The notes under the pieces were generated by a model, which was not told where the DNA came from, did no database searches, and was given only the letters and a program-made list of their open reading frames with translations. This document shows positions 43,785-56,102 of a DNA stretch of 64,000 bases, piece after piece (within the stretch, counting starts at the first letter, position 1; each line of letters starts with the position of its first letter). Source of the DNA: Podospora comata (taxonomy: Eukaryota; Ascomycota; Sordariomycetes; Sordariales; Podosporaceae); the NCBI GenBank assembly GCA_017354895.1, contig CP071496.1, positions 3,720,001 through 3,784,000 of the forward strand. The letters run 5' to 3'. The translations under genes and the position numbers were made by a program.

Positions 43785-45245
43785 ATGGCCACCTATGTCA
43801 CCGAGCAGAGTACAACTGCGATTGGGGTTCTTTTCCCCACGTTAGCGATAATATTGCTAGGTATTCGTACCTATGGGCTTTTTCGGCATTACTCTCGACG
43901 TGATATCGGTATCGATGATGTCCTGATTGTACCGGCGGCGGTATGTTGTGACCCTTTGGAGACTTCTATAGACTTGAGATAAGCTAAACGACAGCTCCCG
44001 TAGTTTCTCACGATTACATCTGGCGTTGCGATGGCGATAGGGGCACAAATGCACATCATCGGTGGCCATTCCCTTGACGGCTCATGGGGGCCTGAAGATA
44101 ACGTCAAGCTTGGAAAGGTCGGTTCGCTACAGCTCGACCATAGCATCACCGCGCGGAAAGGCTGACTAGGTTCAAGTTCGAGTACGCCTTCTGGATGGGC
44201 CATATCCTCGCCATCGGCTTCATCAAACTTACCCTGCTCTTCTTCTTCCGGGGTTTGTTTAAGGGTACCTACCGAGACGAACTTTCATGCCGGACCCAAG
44301 ATCGTTGACTAACGCAAATTTGCACAGGCCGGGCCGAACGAACAGCATTCGACTACTCAAACTGGACACTCATTGTCCTTGTAATACTCTGGACAATTTT
44401 GTTTCTCTTTCTCGAGATATTTGCCTGCGGGCTAAGGCCAGAGTCCGGATGGGAAAGCTTCGAGTCTTTGAGAACCAAGTGCATGGACACCTTCGGCATG
44501 CTAACCGGTTGTTCCGTCTTTAGCTGGGTGCTGGACCTGGCTATCTTTATCGAGCCGTTGATCATGGTACGGCTTTGCCCCAACCTTTCCAACCCATGTT
44601 GACGCGGAGAACTGACAAGGTCCAGATCCGGACGCTGAACATGAGTCTAAAGCGGAAAGTGCAGGCGTCGATTATTTTTCTTTTCAGTGGCTTGTACGTG
44701 ACCCCTACCCACCAACATTTACTCAGTCAATCCTAACCAAATTCTAGTGCCGTGATTGCTGGACTCTTGCGGATGATTCCCTGGATTCAGATCTACATGC
44801 AAGATGTCAGGAATCCCACCATCAGAATCCTTGCTGACGATTTGCCAGTGACTGATCAAGAAGGTGAGTCCCTCCCTACCTTCTAAACATCTGGGAGACT
44901 ACGTGACCTGATTTTGTGCAAAAAGGGGTCGTATCAATTGTTCTGTTCTGGACATACATGGAAATTGGCGTCGGATTCATTGTCTCCTGCGTACCCCGAA
45001 GCGCTTGGATCTGGGACAAGCTCCCATCTCTCACGCCATTGCTATCCAAGATGTCGCGATCTTTTACTTCAGTCGCATCCCGCTCATCGACTACCAAGAC
45101 AGGCACGGCTGACCATGATAGCAAACGGAAAGCTCAAGAAATGCATTCCGAGCTTCACTCACAGAGATCACTCTTCAATATGAAGGGCACTTCAATCGGT
45201 AGCCGGAGATCATCCGAGAACCTTGAATTGGGAATCATGCCATAG
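43785..45245 (+). CDS. Rhodopsin-like seven-helix membrane protein (fungal PTH11/SAT4-type)
   Basis: About seven exons; the first is 43785-43940 (MATYVTEQSTTAIGVLFPTL...IDDVLIVPAA), the second begins at 44004 (FLTITSGVAMAIGAQMHIIGG). Successive hydrophobic helices include FEYAFWMGHILAIGFIKLTLLFFFRG, NWTLIVLVILWTILFLFLEIF, MLTGCSVFSWVLDLAIFIEPL, AVIAGLLRMIPWI and VVSIVLFWTYMEIGVGFIVSCVP. The order and the motifs GFIKL and MEIGVGFI are those of the fungal rhodopsin-domain integral membrane proteins near PTH11-like receptors. A hydrophilic Ser/Lys-rich cytosolic tail ends at 45245. It may sense or respond to an external signal. It reads in the same direction as the two UstY genes and lies 770 bases downstream, so membership in the RiPP cluster is possible but unproven. 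Confidence 0.85.
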
Positions 45246-45853
45246 GGAAAATAGCGCGATGCTGATGGCGTTACCTACCTCATGTTTTGGAATTGCCAGT
45301 CTGGGGTTCAGGGGTTCAGGGGTACTTGACTTGATGTAGGCAAACACCCCAAAAGGCTTGGGGCCATGCCAAAGTTATCGCAATTTACAACATGCCCAAT
45401 CTGCTGCAAAGCCACTATGACTCCAGCATGTTATTGGCCCAAGAAATGCAAATTGCCAGGAAACGCGGTGGCTTGCAAATTCCAATGCTCATCCTTTAGG
45501 CTGAACGTCGGACCCGGCGCCCAATGACCCCATGCCCCGGCACCTAAGCCATACAGCATGCAGGGTCAGCAGGGCGTGAGCCTCGTATAAAAGCACTATC
45601 AGTCCCAATATCCTCAATAACGGCAAATGGGATCTGCTATTGTGGAGGAATTCCCATCTGCCCACTCTCGAGTTTGCCCATCATGCTCGGCACACTTTCT
45701 GTCCCGCGAGAATCTGACCCCCTCAAGCCGGGCTAGATTGTACGAAGTCCGAAATGTACATTATGCTGCTAGCATCGTGGCCAGAAACCAACCTTTCAAA
45801 CGGTGTTCTTTGGAGGCCATTTGCAAGTTTCCGAGCATTGCAACTTCGACGCC
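45246..45853. other. Intergenic and 5' leader
   Basis: 608 bases. It contains GGGGTTCAGGGGTTCAGGGG at about 45304 and a TATAAAA box listed separately. Confidence 0.35.
45586..45592 (+). promoter_or_regulatory. TATA box of the aspartic protease gene
   Basis: TATAAAA in CTCGTATAAAAGCAC, 268 bases upstream of the chosen ATG, which implies a leader of roughly 230 nt. Confidence 0.4.
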
Positions 45854-47340
45854 ATGAGATCCTCTCTTCTCGCATTCCTCGTAGTGGGCGTCGCACCCTC
45901 GGCCGGCCGGCTGCTCCACGCTACTCGACATGGACTTGTACCAGATACTGTCACGTCCAATGTCATCCCCATGCGCAAGCACATTGTGCCTTCTTCCGAA
46001 CACCGCTCCAGTGTCGTGAAACCCGTCTACCGCAGGACAGCAGACGTGAACCACCCGGCCAACTTGACCAACGTGCACGATGTCTATTACATCGTCGATA
46101 TCGTTGTTGGGAACCAGACTCTCGCTGTCAGTGTTGACACAGGATCAAGCGACACATGGTTTGTGTCGGACTATTTTGAGTGCGTCAGGTTCTGGTGGCA
46201 GGGTCCAGAATATGTATGTATACTCCCTAGTTTGCCAAGTAGTAGCTTGTAGGTATTGGCCGTACAGCTAATCTTTATTGTTTACTTGCAGAAACCAAAC
46301 TGTGGACTAGCAGACGGCTTTACGGGCAACCTGTCGGGCGGAGTCCTGGACAACCCACCATTTGTCCGATCCTACATGGATACCACGTTTGTGTCGGGCT
46401 ATTACGGGTTCGAAGATGTCACTGTTGGATCAATCACAGCCAAAAACCAACGCGTTGGAGTCGTCAATTACACGTTTTGGGCGGGCGATGGCCTTACCTC
46501 GGGTCTTTTGGGGCTGGGGTATCCCTTCATGACGAGCCTGGACGGGGCAGAGCAAAACCAGGCACCATATGACCCCGTTTTCACGACCATGTGGAAGAAC
46601 AAGCTGATTGATCCTCTGTTCAGCATTGCGCTCTCCAGGGAGAGTGGGGACCAGGGCGAGCCGGATGGGGAGGTCAGGACGCCAGAAGGGTCCTACTTGG
46701 CACTAGGTGGTCTGCCACCCGTGGAGGTGGATGAGGAGAGCTGGGCGAGGACAAAGATTTACGGTGTTGACGCTATCCCCGAGTGGATGTTTGAGCAATC
46801 AGACCTGGGTTTATACATTATTAAGCCCGACTCGTGGGTGTACGGACGCGAAACGGAGGATGTCACGCCGGCTGAGGCAGATCAGGGCGCTGTCACGACA
46901 CATGGGCTGACGACAAACACTACCCAGTTTCCCGTTCTGATTGACGTGGGGGCTACACTCAGCCTGCTTCCTAAGGGTGAGTCTGCATATTGTAAAAGCA
47001 AGACAAGCTAACTGACAAGTTTATAGGTCTGGTTCAGAAGCTGTACGCGGCGTTTGATCCTCCCGCCAAATACCTGAGCACCAACGGCCTGTTTTTTGCC
47101 CTGTGCAATGCCACCATCCCCAAATTCGGTGTCAACATTGGCGAAAACACTTTCTACTTTGCGCCTGAGGACCTGCTGCGTCAGACGGCTCGTGATCCAT
47201 CTGGGGAATATTGTCGAATTGGGGTCACAGACGTGAATGGAGGCCCCTATGTCTTGGGCGTGTCATTCTTGTCAAGCGTGGTCGCCGTTTTTGACATTGA
47301 AAATACCGAGATGAGGTTTGCTTCAAGGACAAAATATTGA
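45854..47340 (+). CDS. Secreted pepsin-like aspartic protease
   Basis: Three exons (45854-46213, 46292-46976, 47027-47340) join in phase to about 452 residues. A signal peptide (MRSSLLAFLVVGVAPSAG) and a propeptide ending near KPVYRR precede the catalytic domain, which opens with YYIVDIVVGNQTLAVSVDTGSSDTWFV (first DTGS motif). The flap and second lobe follow. The second active-site loop reads FPVLIDVGATLSLLPK: the catalytic Asp is present, but the usual Thr or Ser after it is Val and the motif is D-V-G-A rather than D-T/S-G-T/S. The Asp is kept, so activity may remain, though altered. It acts outside the cell or in the vacuole. It lies just beyond the RiPP cluster and reads in the same direction; a role in peptide processing is speculative, as Kex2 usually does that job. 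Confidence 0.88.
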
Positions 47341-47406
47341 GCAAGTTGAAGTGCAGATTTGTTTTTAAGTAGTTGTAAACCTCCGCAGCCTTCCTGGCTG
47401 TCACTG

Positions 47407-48117
47407 TTATTCCTTCCTCTTTACTTGATAATCTGCGTCCGGATGAACAGTTGGCTCCACAAGGTCCTTCCTGATTTCTCTCTTCCGTCTCCAGTCCACG
47501 GCCTGTCCAACAAACTTTTGATCTCTCTCATCCATCTTCTTCTCCAAATCGGGCACCTGGTCAAAAGAGGTGATACTTGTCATCAGCTGCGGTGCCCCCA
47601 TGGGCAACCTGTCCCCTCTGTCAACCTGCCAAAGATGATAGACCTTGCCATAAAGCTCGATTACTTCCTTCATCTCTTCGGTCTCAGCCTTTTCCCAGGC
47701 GGCTGTAGGAACGGCGGAGTTGGGCTGTGGCATGACAAGCATGCCGGACTTGACTTCAAAGACGTGCGAGTGCCAAAGGCGGCGCTCCTCCTGCGGTAGG
47801 GTTTCGTATAAATGAGGCTTGATCATGTACTCGACTCCAATGAGACGGGCGCCTGGATCGGGTGAGTCGTAGAGCAGGCACTGGCGAACATCCTCTGTTA
47901 GGTGACCGCAGTAGTGGTTTGCCTCTACTACCCGTGTTGGGTCAGAGGCATAGACGTGGAAGGCGTTGAGGTGGGCGCAGATGTTCTTGGTGGGAGTGAA
48001 ATCTTGGGTCAGGGCGGCGCCGGTTTCGAGGATGGTGGACTTGGTGCTTCGCTCCTGGCCAGGAACATGATGGCATTCCTTGGCAGAGCGATCTTTAGTG
48101 TGGAAAAGAGCTGACAT
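47407..48117 (-). CDS. DUF1264 protein (oil body-associated protein-like)
   Basis: Single exon encoding about 236 residues. The core [23 protein letters not shown] followed by [25 protein letters not shown], then [26 protein letters not shown], is the DUF1264 signature, also found in plant oil body-associated proteins. The start at 48117 ([22 protein letters not shown]) is preferred over an in-frame Met at 48168, which adds a Lys/Ile-rich stretch not expected in the family. Function is unknown. The protein is hydrophilic and probably cytosolic or lipid-droplet associated. Its stop is only 66 bases from that of the convergent aspartic protease gene. Confidence 0.88.
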   Translation of the reverse strand: MSALFHTKDRSAKECHHVPGQERSTKSTILETGAALTQDFTPTKNICAHLNAFHVYASDPTRVVEANHYCGHLTEDVRQCLLYDSPDPGARLIGVEYMIKPHLYETLPQEERRLWHSHVFEVKSGMLVMPQPNSAVPTAAWEKAETEEMKEVIELYGKVYHLWQVDRGDRLPMGAPQLMTSITSFDQVPDLEKKMDERDQKFVGQAVDWRRKREIRKDLVEPTVHPDADYQVKRKE

Positions 48118-48980
48118 TGTGATGGTGGACCTGTATATTTTCTTTTGGTGTATCTTATCAAGTATCACGATGTTCGTGGGCAGAAAAAGGTTGGACGAAC
48201 CTGTAAGAGAATAGATGGTCCATTCAGATGCGGTGACGTCACCGTGATGCCGACACTCTTGGTGAAGCCTCAGCTCTTGTGTTTTGCGGAGTACACTACC
48301 TATTTTCCGCTATTTTCTTCTGGCCAACAGACAGCTTGCCCGTGGGACACAAAGCGGAGGGTCACCCCGACCACCACCCGGCAGAGCAAACTAGGGAAGA
48401 TATCTTCTCAGAACAGCCACCGACAGTAGCGGGAGCATCGAATCTCTTCTTTCTCTTTGCACCGCCATTGCGCACGCGACACGACAGCAGTGGAGAGACG
48501 CGGCACGGCCACCAGCTCGCCAATGGAAGCCGCAGCAGCTCGCGAATGCATGCGGGCTTCAAACAGCTTTGCATCAAGAAGCCACAGTTCGAAGCACAGC
48601 GACTGGCGGCTGCGTCGTCAGGCTCTCTGGGAGCGGCGCAGCGTTGAAAGCTTGGCGTGTCCATCGTCGCACTAGCCCATTCTCCCAGCCACGACCGCTC
48701 CCATTGGCTGCCTTGCTCTGAACCTGGGGCGGCCCATTGCATCGAGGCCTGTCCCATCGCGGACGGCAGGTTGGCGCCTCCATTCGTTCTCTGCACAACT
48801 ATTTTTCAATCCATTCCATCTACTTCTTCTTCGACATCCACCCTGCCATGTCTTGACACCTCCCTCTCCACAAGTCGAACCCGGCCCCCGACGATTGCTT
48901 CTCATCTCGGGGCACGTGCTGCTGACGAGATCCCTTTCCTCCCCGAACCCCCCGGACCTCATCGCCACGAGACCGCCAAC
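48118..48980. other. Divergent intergenic region and 5' leader
   Basis: 863 bases. An in-frame open extension of the next gene reaches back to 48657 but is low-complexity Ser/Thr/Pro-rich, so it is treated as leader. A CT-rich tract lies at about 48806-48845. Confidence 0.4.
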
Positions 48981-51099
48981 ATGGATCCCAACAATGACTT
49001 CCCCAGCAGCACCGTTTTTGTCAAGGTCGACGACGACCAGGAGATAAAGGTCAACATGACGGCCCTCATATTTGCGATTGTTGCCCTGATTGGCACCTTT
49101 GCACAGGTGCTTCAACAGTACATCGCCTCGGCCGCTGGCTACTCCAACTGCGGCGAGAGCGTCATGGGCGAATGGCACAAGAGCAAAAAGCGAGCGTTCC
49201 GAGCGACCGAGCTGCGATTCGAGGTTCAGTTTGAGACGCCTGTTATCTTCATCTGCCCGCCGACCAACACCAAAGGTCCCATCCCGGCGAAGCCCATCTA
49301 CTTTGTCGACGGCTCTGACCAGAGCTTGAAGGATACACGCGCCTTGCTACCCAAGGATGAGAAGTCGCGGGAGGAGAGGCTTGCGTCGAGCAAGGTGCAC
49401 ACAGCAGACAACGAAAGAGCGACCTGGGTGAACTTGCTTTCCCAGCTTCAGTCCATGGAGCGGGAGAGCCAAGAATGGCAGAAGGACTTTTACGGCCAGA
49501 ACCCGCCTCTGAACCCCAGATCCCACATCGGATTTAAAGATCACACCCTTGCCATCGCCATGCAGGTCAAGAAGCGCAGCTGGGACAACATGCCGACCGA
49601 CATCAAGAAGCCGTATGCCACCACGGCCATTTGCCATTTGCTCGAGCTTGCCGCCATCATGGGCATCTACTGGCAAGAGTTTGACCGATCACGTGACAGG
49701 TACCGCGCCGAAGGAAATGGATATATGCTTACGGGAACCAACGTCAACGACCTTGGCCTCGTCTTCACCTTTCAGATCTGTGGCAAGAGCCGGTTTAAAG
49801 AGAACCGTGTGATCCCGGTCGATGAGGTGAAAGACTTGTGCTGCGGCTTCGTGCCCACCCTCTTCCAGAAGAGCGACAAAGACAAGCGCAGGGTCGAGTT
49901 TCCAAATGAGGATGCCAAAGACCTGAGCGTCTTGCAGTTTGGGAGCATGAACGAGATTGCAGAGACCATGGTGCTTATTGACTGCAATACCAACACGGCC
50001 AACTATTTCCGATCCAAGAACACCACTGCCCGGCACAGCCATCTCTTTCCTGGTAAGTCACGTCTGCCGTCCAGAAGACGAGGCTTCCTCCTGCTAACAC
50101 AATGCAGTGCCATTTGAGTTGCTTGGTATGCTTGGCAAAACACTGCATATCCGCAACAGCGCCTACCGCATGCTGCCGAACCCGACGCCGTATCATTGGG
50201 ACAAGAACTTCTTCAACCTCCGCAGGTTGATCAAGGAGTACAAGAAGAAGATTGACGATACAGACTCGGAAATCGCACCGACTCCGCGAATTCAAGACCT
50301 CAAGGCGGATGTCGCCGAGCTGGTTTTCGACTTGAACCTCGACAAGAAGTCGGCAACTCCAGGCTACTCGCTACCGCTGCTCAACAACCTACACGGGGTG
50401 CTTGACAGGTGTGACGTTTATCTCAAGGAAGTAGCCGACATGGATCTGGTACGTATGGTGGTCCGGGAGCACTTCCAAAGGATTCTCAAGATGATCAACG
50501 ACCCACAAGACAAGCCCGGGGCCAACACCAAGGACGACGGCAAGCACGCCACCGGGGAAGAGCGCCAGCGGGCAGAACGCTTCTCGGAACTCAGCGCAGC
50601 AAGTCCTGAGGTCCGCCAGGAGGCTTTCATGGAACTGTACTTTTACAGCGTGCTCCCCGAAGTTAGATACCGCGCTGTCACGTCGTATAAGCGACAGCAA
50701 ACCACTGGATACGCACCCTCGATCCGTTCACGCTCCGGCTCGCTCGAGACACTGCCAGACATGAAGTCCTTTTCCGAGCCAGTCACCCCTACCGTTGTCT
50801 CAACGCCCAACAGGCCACTCTCGCCGGCTCTTGCGCCGCCAGTCCCGTCCCCAGGCCCGCCCCCGCCCGCATTGGAAAAGCATCGAAGTACCCAATCAGT
50901 GCCACTTTTGCGAGTCTCGACACCCACTCCTCCCACGGTGGACAAGACGACAAGCCTGGACACAGATGCCACAGATATCTGGTGTACCCTCGTGCTGCGT
51001 ATGCTCTGTTGGCTGCTGCTGCATGACTTCAACAAGAAGGATGTGCAGATCCCCAAGAGCGAGCTGCTGGGAAACCGGTTGCCTGTGTACATCGCCTAG
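48981..51099 (+). CDS. Conserved fungal membrane-anchored protein (modin-like), function unknown
   Basis: Two exons (48981-50052, 50108-51099) encode about 687 residues. The start MDPNNDFPSSTVFVKVDDDQEI was chosen over upstream in-frame sequence. A hydrophobic helix near residues 26-47 (MTALIFAIVALIGTFAQVLQ) is followed by a long soluble domain (FEVQFETPVIFICPP, WDNMPTDIKKPYATTAICHL, GYMLTGTNVNDLGLVF, FVPTLFQKSDKDKRRVEFP). A Pro/Ser-rich disordered segment (about residues 570-650: SPALAPPVPSPGPPPPALE) precedes a conserved end, WCTLVLRMLCWLLLHDFNKKD. I believe similar proteins are annotated as modin in other ascomycetes, but this is from memory of the general pattern and weak. No catalytic motif is visible. 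The neighbouring 52760 gene may be a partner. Confidence 0.72.
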
Positions 51100-52759
51100 T
51101 TGGCATGTAACAGTGTAGTTTTTTCGTTTTACTACATGATCTCTCACTCTTTTTTTTCTCAAAACACTAACGTCATAGTTATTTTGGCGCTTACACGGGC
51201 ATTTTCGGAGCATGGTATCTGGGGCTATAAAATGAACTCATGACGACACTTAGGACTTGGTTCTTGCAGTAAAATACCCTGATTTCTTGTTCTTGTTTTT
51301 TTTGGCTTGTATATAGAATCAGCGAGCGAGCAAGCGAGCGTGTCTTTTATCACTTCTGGAAATATGACGAGTCGCGATTTGTTTTGCTTCCTAGGTGTGT
51401 GGGTGCGTGGATGCGCGTTTTGGCTAGCACAGCGATCCACGACAGAGGGCTGACAGGCTCCACGCAGTCGCCCATTCTTCTGCAGAGGTCGTCATGACCT
51501 GCATTGGCTGACCATCCAAACATCCCCCAAGCACAGCAAAGGCGGAGCTGGTTCGCCACTACCCGACTGCTGCGCTGGCGGCATAACTGCACAGAAGGAC
51601 GGGGAAGTTGGATTGGAACAGAGATTGGCGGCCCAAATCAACCCAATCGTTACCCGAACATCATCTTCACATCGATATCCTCGCCGGCCGGACCAAGAGC
51701 ATGCGACTGCGCCAACCCGGTACGGCAAAGACTGAATGTCGGCACACACGAGATAAAGCCTGAAGTGGGTCCTGCCAAGGCCCTGTTGCGTTACCTTTTT
51801 GATGGAGCTGATGAACTGGCAAAATCGTACTCCACTCTCGATGCTTTCCTTGGATGTTTGGAACGGGTCTAGCAGTCGGCAGCTGGTCCCCGCTTTGTAA
51901 GGAAAGTCAGAGCAAGCGAGTTCATCGTCAGTTTCTCGAGGTGGAGGGGGAAGAGGGGCCCTCTCGAGGGAAAAAGGAGAAGTTGATGCTGGCCAGCCAC
52001 ACCCACCCAGCCCCCCCGTCAGCGCCTGGGGGCCGGGAGTTGGCGGGGTCCCGGGTCGGTCGGTCAAAGTGGCGGAGGGATCCAATGGCGAGCGGTGTCA
52101 GACCGCCTGTGAGTTGCTGGGACTGACTGCGGGGGCATTCCCCCGCTTCGCCGTGACCGGGGCGGGAGGTGCAGCGGTGAACCAAGCAGCAGCAGGAAAT
52201 CGAAGAGGTGGAAGCTCGTACAAGCACAAAGGCCCGCGGAAGCATCCGCCCCATTCTCATCACAGTGCTCAGCAAGGACATAGTGCTGCCCGATGCGATG
52301 TGCCAGCTGTTCCCACTGGGCCTGTCGGTCCAATCACCTCGCCAGCCCCAGATCACTGCGATCCAATGCAACCAGGAATGTTTGCTGGCGCCGTCGCTCG
52401 CCCTCTCCTAAGTGGTCTGGCGGTGGACTTGGAAGCTGGAAGGCTGGAATGAAACATTTTCCACCCCCCATTTTCCCGGGACTGCTTGACGTCTCCTGCT
52501 AATGCGTTGGACCGAATGATATTGGCTCGAGCGAACCAATATCTGCTTCTCTGCATTCTTGTTTCCTCTGCTTTTTCTTCCTCCCACAAACTTTCACTCA
52601 CTCTCTGTTCTGCCCCTCTGCGTTGACCACAGAAAGCACCCCAGCCCCTAAAGTAGAGCACTTGCTGGATCAAGGCGCTTACGACAGTACGTACCCTCGC
52701 TCACCAACACCCCCCCAAAGTCTCGACCGACGTACCCATAGGTACACAAACAAGATAAA
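51100..52759. other. Intergenic, no convincing gene
   Basis: 1.66 kb between two plus-strand genes. Overlapping open frames at 51492-52673 on both strands are GC-rich shadows without motifs. The last 200 bases are CT-rich, typical of a fungal promoter and leader. Confidence 0.4.
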
Positions 52760-55046
52760 ATGCCTGCCGGCGAGATCGTCACCATCATCAACAACTCGGG
52801 CAAGGTGATCAGCACGGTATGTCTTTGCTCTTTTGTTTCTTCCCCTGAGCACCTGGCCGGCAGCTGGAGAGGGGCACATCCCACCTGGCGCATCGCATTT
52901 TCTCGTGTCGCATTGCATCGCTTTGCATGACGGCTATTGACAGTCAGTTACACAACAGGGCAAGCAACTGGTCAACATCTTCAAGGACGCCCAGGCTGCC
53001 TACCGAGAACGCAAAGAAGCCGTCAAGGCCGAAAAAGCACAGCGCGCCGGCATTCGTCGCGCTCAGACCTTCGATGTCAATCTGACCCGCGGCGGTCCCT
53101 ACTCGGAGGACTTCAACTACACCCATGGCCCGGGAAAGGGAGGGTTCATCATCGAGGAGATTGACGACGAGAAAGAGAAGGAATATGAACGGCGGATGAT
53201 TGGGGCGCCGCCCGGACGGCGGAGATCACACGAGGACGACGACGACGGCCGAAGCCATGCATCATCGAGGCTCACCACCCGCTCCAAGCGGACCTCGTAC
53301 CGCCAACAGGCTCTGCCGGCCCCCGCAGGTCCAGTCTCTGCCGCGGCACCGAGGACGGTTGTTTCCCTGACAGAATCCGCGCTCAAGGCCCACTCCGAGA
53401 TATCCGCCGCCGCACCCTCCAAGGCGCCGTCCAAAGTCCCGTCCGCCGCCCCCGGCCCGGGCGCCCTTGTTCACCGGTCCCGAACCGAGCCTGTCGTAAA
53501 CACGGTCAAAAAGAAGAAGTCCATCGATATGGACCTTGCCTACGGCAGCATTCCTCCCGATCTTGCCCAGCGCCACGATCTCGCCCCCAAGAACGTGCCC
53601 ATCTCCCGCTCTATCGGCCCGACCGCCATTACCATGACAGACCGAGAGACAGAAGTAGACCCGCAGGTAGATATTGACCCACAGGAGGCCGAAGCGCTTG
53701 GCTTGATGGACAAGATCGAGGAGTTCCTGCAAGAGGCCGACTGTGTGCACGCCTCGGCCACAAACATGATTGAGTCACTTCAGCAAAAGCCCGAAGCTGC
53801 TGCCGCCGTCGCTCTGTCCCTTGCCGAGCTCAGCGCCCTCGTGGGAAAGATGAGCCCAGCCTTCTTGGCTTTTTTGAAAGGAGGGTCCCCAGCCGTCTTT
53901 GCCTTGTTGGCTAGCCCGCAATTCTTGATTGGGGCGGGAGTGGCAGCGGGGATTACGGTGGTCATGTTTGGTGGGTGGAAGATTGTCAAGAAGATGACCG
54001 GCAACGCTCCGCCCGTGAAGGAGCAGCCCATTGCAATGAGGGCGCTGCCGATGGCGTCGGGTGCCCAGCAACATCAACAAAGGTTACAGGAACTCGAGGG
54101 CCAGGCCGAACAGCAAAGCGAGGCAAGTTATCAGGAACCGTTGGTCGTGGATGACGTGCAGGAGTTGAGCTCGATCGAAATGTGGAGGAGGGGTATCGAG
54201 CCCGCTTTTGTCGAGGGAACCACGGTGGCAGGTGATGATGCGGCTGAGATTGAGATGATGAGCAGGGAGGCCGAAAAATACGCCCGAGAGAACTTCCGCA
54301 GTAACAAGTACGATATCGAGGTCGAACCCTCAGACTCGGTTAGTCAGATCGGTTGGTCACCGTCAAAGAGTATGCGAACCTACAAGACGTATAAGTCCCG
54401 ATCTAGCCGACATCACTCCACATCGAAGAGGAACAGGGAGGATAGGATGACCGAGGTTTCGGTTGATGATGTCCCTGAGCGAAGGAGCTCAAGAAAGGAC
54501 GACGGGGAGAGCGTGGCCGGCAGCGAAAGGAGCCACCGAGGCTCCAGGAAGACCAGAGATTCCAAAGACAGAGATGGGGCTGAGTCTGCCGTGAGTGACC
54601 GGAGCCACCGTAGCAGCACCAGCAGGAGGGATCACCGGGAGAAGGAGAGGGATAGGGACCACTCCAGGCTGGAGGGGATCAATGAAAAGGACGAGGGGTC
54701 GAGTGTTGCTGGTAACGAGAGGAGTCACCGCAGCAAGCGCGAGAGGGAGAGGGAGAGAGAACATAAAAGTGAGAAGAAGAACGACAAGGATGACGATGGC
54801 AGTGTCGCCAGCTTCCGAAGTGCTCGAAGCACCAGAAGCCATCGTGAAAAAGAGAGAGACAGAGACGACAACAGTTCCAGTGTCTCGAGATCCTCGAAGC
54901 ACATCAGCAGCAAGGTCACCCCTGTCAAGGAGGAAGGTGCTGACGAGAAGGATGACAGAATTAAGAAGCCGAACATGTTGAAGCAATTGTTCAAAAAGCT
55001 GAAGGACAAGGAGGACCGGGACTCGGTTGTCTCCGTGATGGCCTGA
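52760..55046 (+). CDS. Large charged low-complexity protein with hydrophobic middle, function unknown
   Basis: Two exons (52760-52816 and 52959-55046) encode about 714 residues; the splice joins KVISTG-KQLVNIFKDAQAAY. The N terminus is hydrophilic (YRERKEAVKAEKAQRAGIRRAQTFDVNL). A middle domain at about residues 245-330 (LGLMDKIEEFLQEADCV, then AVALSLAELSALVGKMSPAFLAFLKGG) ends in a Gly/Ala-rich hydrophobic hairpin (FALLASPQFLIGAGVAAGITVVMFGGWKIVKKM), possibly two membrane segments. The C-terminal third is highly charged, with recurring SVAGSERSHR-type units among Arg/Glu/Lys/Asp runs. It is conserved-looking but not recognised. It follows the modin-like gene in the same direction. Confidence 0.75.
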
Positions 55047-56102
55047 GCTGAACGATTTTCTTTCCGTCTCTTTTACCCGTTTTCTTTTGCTTTGTTTGCA
55101 TCAGTTAAACCGCCTGCCTGCCTACGCATCCGTCGGTGGGAAATCTTTTTTTGAGTCAAGGCTTGACATTACAAGCCGATACCATACCTTATGATACGAC
55201 ACATAGTTTGCATGGAATACCACCACATAACAACCATCTTGCCTAGATCCAGGTACATAGAAATACTACCTTACTTTATTAGATTCGCATACCGCGTCTC
55301 TTTCCTATCTATTACATTTCCTTCAAACTAATCTGCGGTGCAGCGAAGAGTATTTTGTCTAACTGGATGGGTGCCTTTGTTACACGTTATCAAAAAACCG
55401 GCCATATTACGGCCCAACAGTACGTCGAGAGTTGGTGGTTAAAAGTAAGGCAGGTAATTAAGTATTTCGCGGTTATTAAAGAGATAATATCAGCTATAGA
55501 GTATATTAAAGGATTTATTAGTAATTTAAAGCTATTAGGATACGGCTTACTAGTATACGGGTTAGTTGTTAATAAATATATATATATATATCTAAAAGAC
55601 TTTGCTAAAAGAGTGCTGTTGACGCTTGTCGAATATAGGCTTGAACAGCTATCGGCGCAGTATACTGAGAGCGAAGAAAACTTTAACTGCAGTATTCGAT
55701 AGGAGCGGAGGCACTAAAGGAAGATAGATTGCAGAGACGGCGCCTTACATTACATAGAAGGTATTCACTATTGTGTAGGCTTATAAAGCACAGAAAACAT
55801 ATAGTAAACCTGAATATTAATGAAATTTATAGACCAAAAAATATCATAGTAAATAGCGTCTGAGGTAAAGGTTTTATACAAGCCTTCGGTTTATCGATCT
55901 GTGGCGAACCCCTATCTAGAACCTCTGAAAGGGATACTAGTCGAAGGCACTTCTGAACAATCCTGGTTCGGTACAGCTAAACAGTGTACAACCAATGGCT
56001 TGTCTCAATCACAATAGTCTAGATACCAACAACTGTGACTTGAATTGCATACTGCGGAACTGTCTATCTACACCAGCCAGTTTCCCCGTATATATAGACC
56101 AG

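Noticed and set aside
48657-48980. N-terminal extension of the modin-like protein
   Set aside because: In-frame but low-complexity Ser/Thr/Pro sequence from a CT-rich leader; the Met at 48981 starts a typical conserved sequence.
55355-55702. 115-codon AT-rich open frame (SNWMGAFVTRYQKTGHITAQQ...)
   Set aside because: Not recognised and located within a RIP-like island; reported only as part of that island, not as a gene.
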